Positions 43,202 to 52,469 of a stretch of 64,000 bases of DNA are shown piece after piece. The notes beneath the pieces were generated by a model. That model had not been told where the DNA came from, searched no databases, and saw nothing but the letters and a program-made list of their open reading frames with translations. Within the stretch, counting starts at the first letter, position 1. Each line of letters begins with the position of its first letter. The position numbers and the translations under genes were made by a program. Source of the stretch: Deltaproteobacteria bacterium (GTDB lineage: Bacteria > Myxococcota_A > Polyangia > Polyangiales > Sandaracinaceae); NCBI GenBank assembly GCA_017303575.1, contig JAFLCL010000007.1, forward strand, positions 16,829-80,828. The letters are read 5' to 3'.

Positions 43202-45881
43202 GACGGCGGCGACCGCGCGCTCGCGCAGCGAGCACGCCGACGCAGATCGCGCTCCACCCCGCGAGGCCGCTCGTGCGGTTGCCCGCCGTGCGGCAGCCGC
43301 AGCCTCCGCCTCCGCCCGATGTGCCTGCATCGCTGCCGAGCCCGGCGTCCGGCATGCCCGCGTCCGCGCCCTCGGGGTACGCGCCGATTCGGATGCGTAC
43401 GCTCGCTTCGGCGACGAGGCCGTGCGCGTCGCGCCCGCGAACCTTCGCGAAGACCCAGCCTTCACTGGCCGCACCTTCGAGCGTGGGTGTGATCGTGCGC
43501 TCGGTGTCGCTGACGTACTCGCCGTCCCACGTGCCGTCGTACTGCTCGTCCCAGCGGAGCGTGACGGGCTCGCCTTCCGGATCGGTCGCGGTCGCGACGA
43601 GGCGCACGCTGCCGCCGAGGTCGATCTGCGCAGGGATCGCGGCGAGCGAGACCGTCGGTGCTTCACCGCCGTCCTCGGTGGTGCCGCTCGCCATCGCGCG
43701 CAGCGCGTCGATGCGGCCCGCGCCGTAGCTCGGATCGGGTAGCGCGGTGAAGCCGTCGTCGATCGCCGTGGCCATCAGACGCTCGCGAACGGCCGTGCCG
43801 CGCACGCCGTTCTCGACGAGCAGCGCTGCGAGACCCGCGACGTGAGGACCCGCGCCCGAGGTGCCGCCGAAGATCTGGAACGCGCCTTCGGGCGCGAGGT
43901 AGTAGTCCGGGTACATCGGGTAGATCTCCTCCGCCCCGAGCACGCTCCACGGGTTGTCGGGAGCCACGACGTGCACGCGCAGGTCGCCATCGATGCGCGG
44001 CCCGCGCGACGAGTACGCGCGCAGCTCGCCCGCGCGCTCGGGCCCTCCACGCGCCCAGCCGGCTTCGGACTCGAGGTAGGCGGGCACGGCGCCCACGGCG
44101 GTGCAGAGATCGCTCGTCGCTGGCCAGCTGATCGTGCTCGCGTCGGACGCGCGATCCTCGGGGAACGCGACGCCGAAGCCGAAGCCGGAGCTCGTGTCGG
44201 AGAGGAACGCGTCGAGCGTCGCATCGGTCGTCGTGTCGATCGTCAGCGTGTGATCGCCGGCGGCGATGGGGCTTCCGTCGGCGGAGGCCACCACGAACGT
44301 GAAGAAGTCGCGATCGCGCAGCGTGGTGTCGAGCTGCACGTACGCATCGCCGATCGGCAGCGGCACCATCGTGCCGCGCTCGAGCTCGATCTCTTCGCCG
44401 GTCGGCACGCGCAGGGTGACGCGCTCGAACACGCCCGTGGGGCCGTGGATCGAAGACTCCCAGTACGCGACGTCACCGGGCACCGTGATCGTGATCGTGC
44501 TCGGTGCGCTCGCGCGAGCCTCGATGCGCGCGTGCTTGCGCGAGCCGCCGATGTTGCCCGCGGGACACACGTGCGCGATGCCCTCTTCGCTCGAGCGATC
44601 GATCAGCGTGCCGAGCGGATCGCCGCCGTCGAGCGCGACGCGCGTCCAGCTCACGTACTCGTGGAGCACGACGTCCGCGCCGTTCTCGAGCGCCCACATC
44701 AAGGGCTCGGTCTGCGAGTCGCCCCAGAAGAAGGCATCGAGGATCTCCGCGTCGGGCGCGATGCCGACCCAGCGTCGGCCCACGAGCGGGAGATCACCCG
44801 CGAGGATCCCCACCACACCGCTGCCATGGAGGGTGTCTGCGTAGCCGTACAAACCGCCCGTGTAGTCGCGTCGTGCCGCATGGAGATCGACGCCGCGCAC
44901 GAATTCCCGACGGTACGGCGTCCTCGGCCCGATCAGGTCGACGAGGAGGCGCGCGATCTTCGAGGTGCCGAGGCGGACGACGCGTTCGTGCGGGCCCAGC
45001 ACACCGTCGCGATCGAGATCGTCGGGCGTGAAGATCGGCTCGCCGAAGCCAGGCGTCTCGTCGCTCACCCCGTCCATGGAGAGCGCGGTGTCGCGCTCCC
45101 CATCGCCATCCTCGTCGAGGTAGAGCCAGTCGTAGCCGGGATCGAAGGCTGCGCCTCGCACACCGCGCGCGCCCTCTCCCGTGCCCAGATCGATGGGGCT
45201 CGCACGAAGCACCTCGAGCGTCTCGCCCTCCGAGGCCGCGCCGTCGCGATCGAGATCGATGGCGTCGACGCCGGGCGTCACGCGGCCGTCGCCGTTCACG
45301 TCGAGCCACGTGTACCAGCCGGCGTCACCGCGGAAGAACGCGGGATGGAACGGGTCGACGGTGCTGTCGACGTCGGCGATCGTGACGCCCTCGCCGGTGA
45401 ACCGATCACGAGGCGTGCGCTCGACGGTGGCGCGGCCCCACGCAGCGTCGAGCGAGAGGAGCTGACGCGAGCGATCGAGCGGCGGTGTGGCGTACGGGGT
45501 TCGCGCGTCCATCGCGCGGAGCACGAGGCGCGAGCCCGCGAGCGACGAGACGCCCACCACGCCCACGCGCACCAGCGCGAGCTCGCGGTGATGACGCACC
45601 AGCTCCACGTCGGGCAGCGCATCGAGCTCGAGGAACGGATCGGGCGAGAGGCGCGACGCGTCCGAACGCAGCTCGACGAGCACTGGCACCGTCCGACGCG
45701 GCGACGCGATCGAGACGCCACCGATCGGTCGCGGCGGGAGCACGCTCGGACGCGCGATGCTCGAGTCGACCCGCTGGGCGTGGGCGCGGCTGCTCGCGCT
45801 GACGGCACCGAGGAGGACGAGCGAGGCGGCGGCACCCGCACGCAACAGGGAGGCGCGACGACCACGACGAAACAGGGACAT
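43194..45881 (-). CDS. Subtilisin-like surface protease with MYXO-CTERM-like tail
   Basis: 895 residues. A signal peptide (cut near AHAQ) is followed by a peptidase S8 domain with Asp172 (IADVDSTVD), His352 (TLHGSGV), oxyanion Asn in CPAGNIGG and Ser675 (GGTSGAGPHVAG). The 180 residues between Asp and His contain several Asp-rich loops (DVNGDGRVTP, DLDRDG, DEDGDGERD), probably calcium-binding. After a C-terminal Ig-like domain the protein ends with an Asp/Gly-rich linker, GGCGCRTAG, a hydrophobic helix and an Arg cluster, the pattern of MYXO-CTERM surface sorting. Start at MSLFRRG just before the signal peptide. Divergent from the His-rich protein gene. Confidence 0.9.
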   Translation of the reverse strand: MSLFRRGRRASLLRAGAAASLVLLGAVSASSRAHAQRVDSSIARPSVLPPRPIGGVSIASPRRTVPVLVELRSDASRLSPDPFLELDALPDVELVRHHRELALVRVGVVGVSSLAGSRLVLRAMDARTPYATPPLDRSRQLLSLDAAWGRATVERTPRDRFTGEGVTIADVDSTVDPFHPAFFRGDAGWYTWLDVNGDGRVTPGVDAIDLDRDGAASEGETLEVLRASPIDLGTGEGARGVRGAAFDPGYDWLYLDEDGDGERDTALSMDGVSDETPGFGEPIFTPDDLDRDGVLGPHERVVRLGTSKIARLLVDLIGPRTPYRREFVRGVDLHAARRDYTGGLYGYADTLHGSGVVGILAGDLPLVGRRWVGIAPDAEILDAFFWGDSQTEPLMWALENGADVVLHEYVSWTRVALDGGDPLGTLIDRSSEEGIAHVCPAGNIGGSRKHARIEARASAPSTITITVPGDVAYWESSIHGPTGVFERVTLRVPTGEEIELERGTMVPLPIGDAYVQLDTTLRDRDFFTFVVASADGSPIAAGDHTLTIDTTTDATLDAFLSDTSSGFGFGVAFPEDRASDASTISWPATSDLCTAVGAVPAYLESEAGWARGGPERAGELRAYSSRGPRIDGDLRVHVVAPDNPWSVLGAEEIYPMYPDYYLAPEGAFQIFGGTSGAGPHVAGLAALLVENGVRGTAVRERLMATAIDDGFTALPDPSYGAGRIDALRAMASGTTEDGGEAPTVSLAAIPAQIDLGGSVRLVATATDPEGEPVTLRWDEQYDGTWDGEYVSDTERTITPTLEGAASEGWVFAKVRGRDAHGLVAEASVRIRIGAYPEGADAGMPDAGLGSDAGTSGGGGGCGCRTAGNRTSGLAGWSAICVGVLAARARGRRRRR

Positions 45882-45933
45882 CGCCTCGGAGCCTGTCACG
45901 TCCGCGGCTGGACGCGAGACGGAGGGCCGTCGC

Positions 45934-46383
45934 ATGCTGGCAGCGGTGAGAGCTTCCTCAGCCCGAGCGCGGTCGCTGTCGAGCCTCGCGCGCCTCGTGC
46001 GTCGCGGGCGCGAGCTGCCCGCGCTCGGTCTCGCGCTGGTGTGGCTCTTCGGCGTGGTGATCGCGCCCGTTCTTCATCTCGCGCTGCACGCGTCGCTCGC
46101 TCCGCACACGCATGCGATCGCATCGTCGGACGGCGACGCGTGCCACGACGACCACTGTCACCGCGCGCTCGATCACGAAGACGACGACCACGAAGCACCG
46201 ACCGATCACGGGCGAGGCAGCGCGCTCCATGGCGACGTCGCCGCGCTCTTCCCTGTGCCTGCGCTGGTGCTCCCGCCGTTCGTCGCGATCGGCGAGCTCT
46301 CGCCGCCGCGCGCGCACGACGACATCGTCGAAGCGCTCACGATGCCGCCGAGCCGAGCCCGCGGTCCACCGACCCGCACCTGA
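45934..46383 (+). CDS. His-rich small membrane/exported protein
   Basis: 149 residues. A hydrophobic segment (about 31-55, LGLALVWLFGVVIAPVLHL) is followed by a His/Asp-rich stretch (HTHAIASSDGDACHDDHCHRALDHEDDDHEA type, about 58-88), a likely metal-binding region, and a second hydrophobic patch. GGAGGG seven bases before the ATG supports the start. It sits 63 nt upstream of the TonB-dependent receptor gene on the same strand. Together they suggest uptake or handling of a transition metal (Zn, Cu, Ni or Co); the metal is not determinable here. Confidence 0.7.
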   Translation: MLAAVRASSARARSLSSLARLVRRGRELPALGLALVWLFGVVIAPVLHLALHASLAPHTHAIASSDGDACHDDHCHRALDHEDDDHEAPTDHGRGSALHGDVAALFPVPALVLPPFVAIGELSPPRAHDDIVEALTMPPSRARGPPTRT

Positions 46384-46446
46384 ACCAACCTTCGCTCCTT
46401 CGTTCCAAGCGGAGCGCGCAGCCCGAGTGCGCGCAGGTCAGGTCTC

Positions 46447-48999
46447 GTGGTCCTCGTGCTCGACGCGCGCTCGCGCGTCCGATTCGTCGCGATGTGCGGC
46501 GCGCTCGCCTTCGGGGGAGCGAACGACGTCGCGCGCGCCGACGCACCGTCACCGCCGATCGATGCGCCCCCTCCACCTGCCGACGCGGGACCGCCCGACG
46601 TCGCGTCGCCTCCCGTGAGCGAGGGCGACGGGGACATCGATCACGAAGAGAGCGAGGCAGATGACTCCGATCCCGAGGACATCGGTCGAGACGAGGTCAT
46701 CGATCGGGAAGTCGTCGATCGCGAAGAGGTCACGGATCAGGAGGTCGTCGATCGCGAAGACGTCATCGATCAGGAAGCCATCGATCAGGAGGCCATCGAT
46801 CGAGACGACGCCGATCGAGACGTCGTCGAAGGTGAAGTGCGCGGGTCGGAAGACGAGGAACCGGGCGAGGGTGACGACGACGAGCTCCCCATGTTCGGGG
46901 CGCGCGCGACGGTCGACGTGGCCGTTCCTCCACCGCTGCCGGCGGCTGCGAGCGAGGTGGCGATCGACACGTCTCGCTACCGTCTCGTGCCGCGGCAGAG
47001 CGCAGAGTCCCTGCTGACGCTCGCGCCGGGAGTGTTCCTCGTGAACCACAGCGGCGCGTTCCACGCGAGCACGATGCTGCTCCGAGGCTTCGTCGCAGGC
47101 GAAGGACAGGACGTCGAGATCCTCGTCGACGGACAGCCGATCAACGAGCCGTCGAACGCGCACGGGCACGGCTACGCCGACACCCACTTCGTGATCCCCG
47201 AGATGGTCGGCGGCCTGCGCGTCACCGAGGGACCGTTCTCTCCCTGGCAGGGCGACTACGCCGTCGCAGGCTCGGCCGAGTACGAGCTCGGACCGTCCGA
47301 GCGCGGCGTGACCGTGCGCGGTGAGTACGGCAGCTTCGATCGCACGCGTCTCTTGCTGGCGTGGGCACCGGTGAATGCCTCGCGCGGCACGTTCGTCGCC
47401 CTCGATCTGCGGCGCACGAACGGCTTCGGCGTTCAGCGCGCGGCGGAGAGCGCGTCGCTCAACGGCCGCTACGAGACGGAGGTCGCGCGCGGCGTTCACT
47501 TCTCGCTCTTCGCCGCGGGACAGACCGCGAGCTTCGCGTCCGCGGGTGTCGTGCGTGCCGACGACGTCGCGCTCGGTCGCTTGCCGTGCGGTCCGAGCGC
47601 CGACGCGCAGTTCTTCTGCTCGCCCGATCCCGAGCAGGGCGGATCGAGCGCGCGTGCGCTCCTCAACGCAGGCCTCTCGATCCGACAGAGCGGGCTCGCG
47701 TGGGACAACCATCTCTTCGCGGGCTACCGGCGCCTGCGCATCCGCGAGAACTTCACGGGGATCGCGCTCGACCCGATCGGCGACGGGCTCGACGAGCAGT
47801 ACGAGACGGTGAGCGTGGGCCTCCGCGGCCGCGCGCGCTTCGCGACGCGCTTCTTCGACCAGCCGCAGGTCTTCGAGCTCGGCTACATCCTCCGCGAGGA
47901 CGTGGGCACCACGCGCCTCGTTCGTCTGCGCGCCGACGGTGGCATCCCCTACCGTGCGCTCTTCGACGACGACATCGCGATCACCCAGATCGGCGCGCAC
48001 GTCGGCACCGAGCTGCGCCTCCTCGACTGGCTCGCGCTGCGCGCGGGCGTGCGCGCGGACGCGTTCGGCCTCAGCGCCACGGAGAAGAATTTTCCCGACG
48101 AGGATCGGATGGGCCCGCGGCTCACGTCGGACGCGACGGACGCGTGGGGCCTCGCGATCGCGCCGCGCGGCAGCGTGCAGATCGCGCTCGCGCCCTGGCT
48201 CACGTGGCAGACGAGTGTGGGCGTGGGCACCCGATCGAGCGACGCGACAGCGCTCTCGACCGGGGAGGCCGCGCCGTTCGCGCGCGTGATCGCCTCGGAG
48301 ACGGGCCTCGTCGTGGATCACGAGGACGGCGATCTGCACCTCGACGCGCGCGCGCTCGCCTACCACACGCACGTCGATCGCGATCTCGTCTTCGACGCGC
48401 AGCGAGGTCGCAACGTGGACGTGGGCGCGAGCTCGCGCCTCGGTGCCCTGGGGGCGATCTCGCTCGGCGTGGCGCGCTACCTCGATGCGTCGGTGAGCTT
48501 CGCGTGGAGCGAGGCGTTCCTGCTGCCCGATCGAGGCTTCGCGTTCACCTCGAGCGTTCGTTTGCCCTACGTGCCGCGCTGGGTGGGACGGGCCGACGTG
48601 GTGGGCCGCTACCCGATCGCGATCGACGGAGAGACCGTCGAGCTCGCGCTCGGCGTGGGCGCGGGGCTCCTCGGTGAGCGACCGCTGCCGCTCGGTCAGT
48701 CCGCCGATCCAGTGTTCCTCCTCGACGCGCAGGTGTCCGCGGGCTGGCGTGGGCTCGAGGTGCGCGTCGCGTTCACGAACGTGACCGACGCGCGCTGGCA
48801 GTCGGCGGTGTTCCGCTATGCGTCGCACTGGGACCCCAGCACGCCGGCCTCGCGCGTGCCCGAGCTCCACTTCGCTGCCGGCAGCCCGTTCGCGCTCGAC
48901 GTGAGCGTGGGCCTGCGCTTCGACGAGTCGCGTGGACCCTTCGCATCCCCGGACGCTCAGCCCGCATCGGCGGAGACCGCATCCGGCGACGCGCCCTGA
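46447..48999 (+). CDS. TonB-dependent outer-membrane receptor
   Basis: 850 residues from GTG. After the signal peptide (cut near ARA) comes an unusual acidic region (60-147), largely tandem five- or six-residue units of the type EVIDR, EVVDR, EAIDQ (about 82-127). The plug follows: LLTLAPGVFLVNHSGAFHASTMLLRGF, then EILVDGQPINEPSNAHGHGYADTHFVIPEM, with extra His residues near the ligand site. The rest is a 22-strand type barrel. TonB-dependent receptors import metal complexes or large substrates. The preceding His-rich protein favours a metal. The DNA repeat underlying the acidic region spans about 46680-46830. Confidence 0.9.
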   Translation: MVLVLDARSRVRFVAMCGALAFGGANDVARADAPSPPIDAPPPPADAGPPDVASPPVSEGDGDIDHEESEADDSDPEDIGRDEVIDREVVDREEVTDQEVVDREDVIDQEAIDQEAIDRDDADRDVVEGEVRGSEDEEPGEGDDDELPMFGARATVDVAVPPPLPAAASEVAIDTSRYRLVPRQSAESLLTLAPGVFLVNHSGAFHASTMLLRGFVAGEGQDVEILVDGQPINEPSNAHGHGYADTHFVIPEMVGGLRVTEGPFSPWQGDYAVAGSAEYELGPSERGVTVRGEYGSFDRTRLLLAWAPVNASRGTFVALDLRRTNGFGVQRAAESASLNGRYETEVARGVHFSLFAAGQTASFASAGVVRADDVALGRLPCGPSADAQFFCSPDPEQGGSSARALLNAGLSIRQSGLAWDNHLFAGYRRLRIRENFTGIALDPIGDGLDEQYETVSVGLRGRARFATRFFDQPQVFELGYILREDVGTTRLVRLRADGGIPYRALFDDDIAITQIGAHVGTELRLLDWLALRAGVRADAFGLSATEKNFPDEDRMGPRLTSDATDAWGLAIAPRGSVQIALAPWLTWQTSVGVGTRSSDATALSTGEAAPFARVIASETGLVVDHEDGDLHLDARALAYHTHVDRDLVFDAQRGRNVDVGASSRLGALGAISLGVARYLDASVSFAWSEAFLLPDRGFAFTSSVRLPYVPRWVGRADVVGRYPIAIDGETVELALGVGAGLLGERPLPLGQSADPVFLLDAQVSAGWRGLEVRVAFTNVTDARWQSAVFRYASHWDPSTPASRVPELHFAAGSPFALDVSVGLRFDESRGPFASPDAQPASAETASGDAP
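46680..46830 (+). repeat. In-frame short tandem repeat in the receptor gene
   Basis: Imperfect 15-18 nt units around GAAGTCGTCGATCGC / GAAGCCATCGATCAG repeat about eight times in frame, encoding the E-x-[VI]-D-[RQ] acidic segment. Units differ by silent and conservative changes, so the repeat is old enough to have been under selection or has drifted. Confidence 0.7.
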
Positions 49000-49138
49000 C
49001 GCTCGGTTTCTTCCTCAGGAATTCTGCGGCGCCGACCGATCCTCATCGTGTCCGAACGTGTCGCGTCGAATGGTCTTCGCGCGCGGCGCATCGATCCATC
49101 CGTCGGACGTCGTGCTCCCCGTCGTCCCGGAGGTCGTC

Positions 49139-49711
49139 ATGCTGCATTCCGCTACGCGTCTCGCGGTCCTCCTCTGTGTCGCCGCGATCTCACCGGCGTG
49201 CGCGAGCACGCTGCCCGTCGTCTCGGCTTCGCGCGCGTCGGCCTCGGGGACGGCGGGGAGCGCGAACGTCCGTGACACCGGCGCGCGTCCCACGCCGGCT
49301 GTGCTCGCGGATGCGATCGAGCGTGACGGAACCGTGCGTGGCCTGATCGATCCTCAGCACGGTCTCGTCGTGGTGAGCGCCTACGAGGACGACGATGGTG
49401 AGATCCGTCAGGCACGTCGTCAGTGTGGTGCCGAGCTCTCGCGCACCGTGCGCACGCTCGACTCTCACCTCGAGGTCGACGAAGAAGAAGGCCTCGTCGT
49501 CTGTGACGCGGACACCTGCGAGGACCCCTCGCAGCGCGCCAACGATCCGCATCGTCTCTTCGTGTTCCGCCCCGACACGCGCCGCGGTGTGGTGCTCGAG
49601 GCCGTGCTGTTGCTCGGTGATCTCGGTCTCTCCGAGCGCGGCCTCGCGTCCGAGACCGAGTGGGGGCGGGAGCAGATCGACGGCGCGCGCGCCGAGGCGT
49701 GCAGCGACTGA
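49139..49711 (+). CDS. Exported lipoprotein, unknown function
   Basis: 190 residues. Signal peptide MLHSATRLAVLLCVAAISPAC ends in a lipobox-like S-P-A-C. The mature protein is a small alpha/beta domain containing two Cys (RRQCGAELS and VVCDADTCED has two more) and a Glu/Asp-rich loop. GGAGGT six bases before the ATG gives a strong start. No family recognised. It lies between the receptor and a LamG-type protein gene on the same strand, with more than 130 nt on either side. Confidence 0.7.
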   Translation: MLHSATRLAVLLCVAAISPACASTLPVVSASRASASGTAGSANVRDTGARPTPAVLADAIERDGTVRGLIDPQHGLVVVSAYEDDDGEIRQARRQCGAELSRTVRTLDSHLEVDEEEGLVVCDADTCEDPSQRANDPHRLFVFRPDTRRGVVLEAVLLLGDLGLSERGLASETEWGREQIDGARAEACSD

Positions 49712-49872
49712 TCTCGCGCGGCCTCGCCACACACCGTCCAGGAAACGGACGCACGGGCGCGGGCGCCTGACCCGATACGCCCGCACGACCGCTGAATCGT
49801 CGCGAATTCGTGCGGTTTCGAGATCGCGTCGCGCGTTCCTGCAAAGGCATGCGCGCTGCTATCCAACGGGGC

Positions 49873-51288
49873 ATGAGCCGTCGTTCGTCTCGCTTCGTGG
49901 TCGCCTGCGTGTTCTCTCTCTCGTCGCCGGTCCTCGCGATGGCCTGCCAGGCGTTGCCCGGCACACCGACAGAGCCGTCCTCGTTGTGTGCGGAGATCGC
50001 GCGCACCGTCTGCGAGGCCGACGCGCGTTGCTTCGGGGCCACGAGCATGCGGGCCGCGTGTCAGGCGGCGCAGGTGGAGGCGTGCGACGAGAGCGTGGGC
50101 GCACTCGCAGGCGACGCGAGGCTCGGCTACGACGCCGCGCGCGCCGGGGCGTTCCTCGCATCCCTCGATCGGAGCGCGCAGAGCTGCTGGGAGACGCCGC
50201 TCGACGTCGATGCCTTCTTCGACGTGTTCGCGGGCACGGGCCGAGAGGGTGCCGACTGCACTCCCGCGTCCATGACGAGCCACGAGCTCCTGCTCTCCGC
50301 TCTCTCGTGCGCGGATGGCACCGCGTGTCGCCTGCACCTGCGCATCGATGGCTCGCCCGAGGGCGTGTGTGAGGCGCGCACCGATGGCGCGTGCTCGCAC
50401 CCGTGGGACTGCGAGGCGGGCGAGTACTGCAGCCTCGCGGATCGTTGGCAGCCCGGCGTGTGGGGCGAGTGTCGTCCGCGTCGCGCCGACGGCTGGGCCT
50501 GCGAGAGCGGGCTCGAGTGCGCGAGCTCGTTCTGCGATGGCACGTGCACCGCCGCGCCGGACGAGTCGCTCGCGCTCGAGGTCCGCTACGACACGCTGAT
50601 CGAGGCCGCGGGGCCCGAGCTCTACCTCCGCTTGGACGAGAGCTCGGGCGCGCGTCGTGACGAGATCGGCGGCGCTTCGGCGGCGGCCACGGGCGGCACG
50701 GTCACCCGCGTCGCGATGGGCGCGATCGAGGGCGATGGCGCCGCAGGCCTCTCGGGCGGATCCTTCCTCCGCCTCCCGGTGCCCGATTCGCTCGAGGAGA
50801 GTGGTGCGCTCAGCTTCGAGTGCTGGGTGCGTCCCGACGACGTGACGTCGGTGCAGCCGATCCTCGAGATCGCCGACGCGATGGACTACGGCCCGCACGT
50901 CTGGGCCTTCGACAGCGGCGACAAGCTGTACACGAGCTTCCGCGACGAAGAGCTCGAGGGTCACACGGTGATGTCGCCGGAGGGCGTGCTCGTGGCCGAG
51001 CAGTGGCATCACGTCGTCGCGACGTGGGACGGCATGCGCGGTGTGCTCTACCTCGACGGTCGCCGCATCGGAGAGACCGCCGTGATGGGTCCGCTGCGCA
51101 TGACGGGCGATCTGCTCATCGGTCATCGCAACGCGTACGGCGAAGCGGAGGCGCGGAGCTTCACGGGCGCGATCGACGAGGTGGCCGTCTACGCACGCGC
51201 GCTCGAGGCCGACGAGATCACGCGCCACCACGCCGCCGCTGCCGGCCCGATCGAGAACGAGTTCGCGCTCTTCGCGTGGTCGCGCTGA
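49873..51288 (+). CDS. Secreted LamG-domain protein with Cys-rich head
   Basis: 471 residues. MSRRSSRFVVACVFSLSSPVLAMAC is an export signal (possibly lipoprotein). Residues about 40-245 are Cys-rich, including GACSHPWDCEAGEYCS and CESGLECASSFCDGTC repeats like those in the FG-GAP lipoproteins. Residues 255-465 form a LamG/concanavalin-like jelly roll: LSFECWVRPDD, WHHVVATWDGMRGVLYLDGRRIG and FTGAIDEVAVYARALEADEI are textbook LamG motifs. Likely binds glycans or proteins on the cell surface. ATGs at 49810 and 49849 are upstream alternatives. Confidence 0.82.
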   Translation: MSRRSSRFVVACVFSLSSPVLAMACQALPGTPTEPSSLCAEIARTVCEADARCFGATSMRAACQAAQVEACDESVGALAGDARLGYDAARAGAFLASLDRSAQSCWETPLDVDAFFDVFAGTGREGADCTPASMTSHELLLSALSCADGTACRLHLRIDGSPEGVCEARTDGACSHPWDCEAGEYCSLADRWQPGVWGECRPRRADGWACESGLECASSFCDGTCTAAPDESLALEVRYDTLIEAAGPELYLRLDESSGARRDEIGGASAAATGGTVTRVAMGAIEGDGAAGLSGGSFLRLPVPDSLEESGALSFECWVRPDDVTSVQPILEIADAMDYGPHVWAFDSGDKLYTSFRDEELEGHTVMSPEGVLVAEQWHHVVATWDGMRGVLYLDGRRIGETAVMGPLRMTGDLLIGHRNAYGEAEARSFTGAIDEVAVYARALEADEITRHHAAAAGPIENEFALFAWSR

Positions 51289-51322
51289 TTCGAGTTGGCG
51301 ACGCGTGTTAGACAGCGCGCCC

Positions 51323-51760
51323 GTGACCTTTCCGCCGCCCACCGCGTTCATGCCGCATCGGCCGCCGATGCTGCTCGTCGATCGCCTGCTCGCGCACGAT
51401 CTCGCGAGCGTGACGATCGAGAAGACCTTTCGCGCGGGCGATCTCTTCGTCGAGGACGGAGCGATCTCGAGCTTCGTCGCTGTCGAGCTCTTCGCGCAGG
51501 CGGCCGCCGCGCACTTCGGCTACGCGGGCCTGGTGGCGGGCGGCGCGTTCGCGTCGGGCGCGCTGCTCGGCACGCGCAAGATCGAGCTCGCGGTGCCCTC
51601 GATCGCGATCGATCGGAGGCTCGAGGTGCGCGCGACGCAGGTCTTCGCGATGCCTCCTGCGGCACAGTACGACTGCACGCTGCTCGACGTGACCGAGGGC
51701 GAGACCGTGATCGCGACGGGCACGATCAACGTGGCCATGGGGCCTCCGCCTCCGACCTGA
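51323..51760 (+). CDS. Hotdog-fold 3-hydroxyacyl-ACP dehydratase-like protein (FabZ/ApeP type)
   Basis: 145 residues from GTG (GTG at 51305 also possible). FMPHRPPMLLVDRLL is the dehydratase signature with active-site His, and FVAVELFAQAAAAHFGY carries the acidic partner (VELFAQ; FabZ has ExxAQ). It resembles the short dehydratases linked to aryl-polyene clusters and FabZ. No ACP, ketosynthase or ligase lies next to it, so its pathway is unclear; fabH is elsewhere in the window. Confidence 0.78.
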   Translation: MTFPPPTAFMPHRPPMLLVDRLLAHDLASVTIEKTFRAGDLFVEDGAISSFVAVELFAQAAAAHFGYAGLVAGGAFASGALLGTRKIELAVPSIAIDRRLEVRATQVFAMPPAAQYDCTLLDVTEGETVIATGTINVAMGPPPPT

Positions 51761-51813
51761 GAGAGCGAGAACGAATCCCCGCGCTTCGCGTCGGGCCGCG
51801 GCATGATCGCGAG

Positions 51814-52425
51814 GTGACCATCCTCCATCACCCCCGGCGAAGACCTTGGCTCGAGGGAGAGTCGCTGGATTCGACGGCACCGCTCGCGTGGACGGTCGAC
51901 GACTTCCTTCCTCCGGACGAGTGCGACGCGATGATCGATCGCATGGAGCGCGAGGGCATCGCGCCTGCGCCCGTCACCACGCACCGCGGCGCGGTCATGC
52001 GGCCCGACATCCGCAACAACGATCGCGCGAGCTTCGACGATCCGGCGCTGGCGCAGTCACTCTTCGAACGCGTCAGGCCGCACGTGCCCGAGGTGCTGCA
52101 GGCCTCGTCGCGTGCGGTGGGCTGCAACGAGCGCTTCCGCGCCTACCGCTACGAGCCGGGGCAGTACTTCGCGCCTCACTACGACGGCTGTTTTCGTCGC
52201 AGCGCGGACGAAGAGAGCCTGTTGACGTTTCTCGTCTATCTGAACGGCGACTTCACGGGCGGTGAGACCAACTTCCTCGATCACGGCGTGAGCATCGTGC
52301 CGACGCAGGGCATGGCGCTCCTCTTCCAGCATCGCCTCCTGCACGAAGGCGCGAAGCTCGTGAGCGGCACCAAGTACGTGCTGCGCACCGACGTGATGTA
52401 TCGGAGAGATCCGAGCTGGCGCTGA
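51814..52425 (+). CDS. 2-oxoglutarate/Fe(II) oxygenase, prolyl 4-hydroxylase-like
   Basis: 203 residues from GTG. The iron ligands are His122 and Asp124 (APHYDG) and distal His177 (LLHEGAKL), with SGTKYVLRTDVMY following to bind 2-oxoglutarate. NERFRAYRYEPGQYF before the HxD is typical of P4H-type oxygenases. It probably hydroxylates a peptide or small molecule in the cytoplasm. It follows the hotdog dehydratase gene by 53 nt. Confidence 0.88.
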   Translation: MTILHHPRRRPWLEGESLDSTAPLAWTVDDFLPPDECDAMIDRMEREGIAPAPVTTHRGAVMRPDIRNNDRASFDDPALAQSLFERVRPHVPEVLQASSRAVGCNERFRAYRYEPGQYFAPHYDGCFRRSADEESLLTFLVYLNGDFTGGETNFLDHGVSIVPTQGMALLFQHRLLHEGAKLVSGTKYVLRTDVMYRRDPSWR

Positions 52426-52469
52426 ATCCTCGTGACGACGCCGCGCGCTTGACGGGTACGCTCCCGCGC

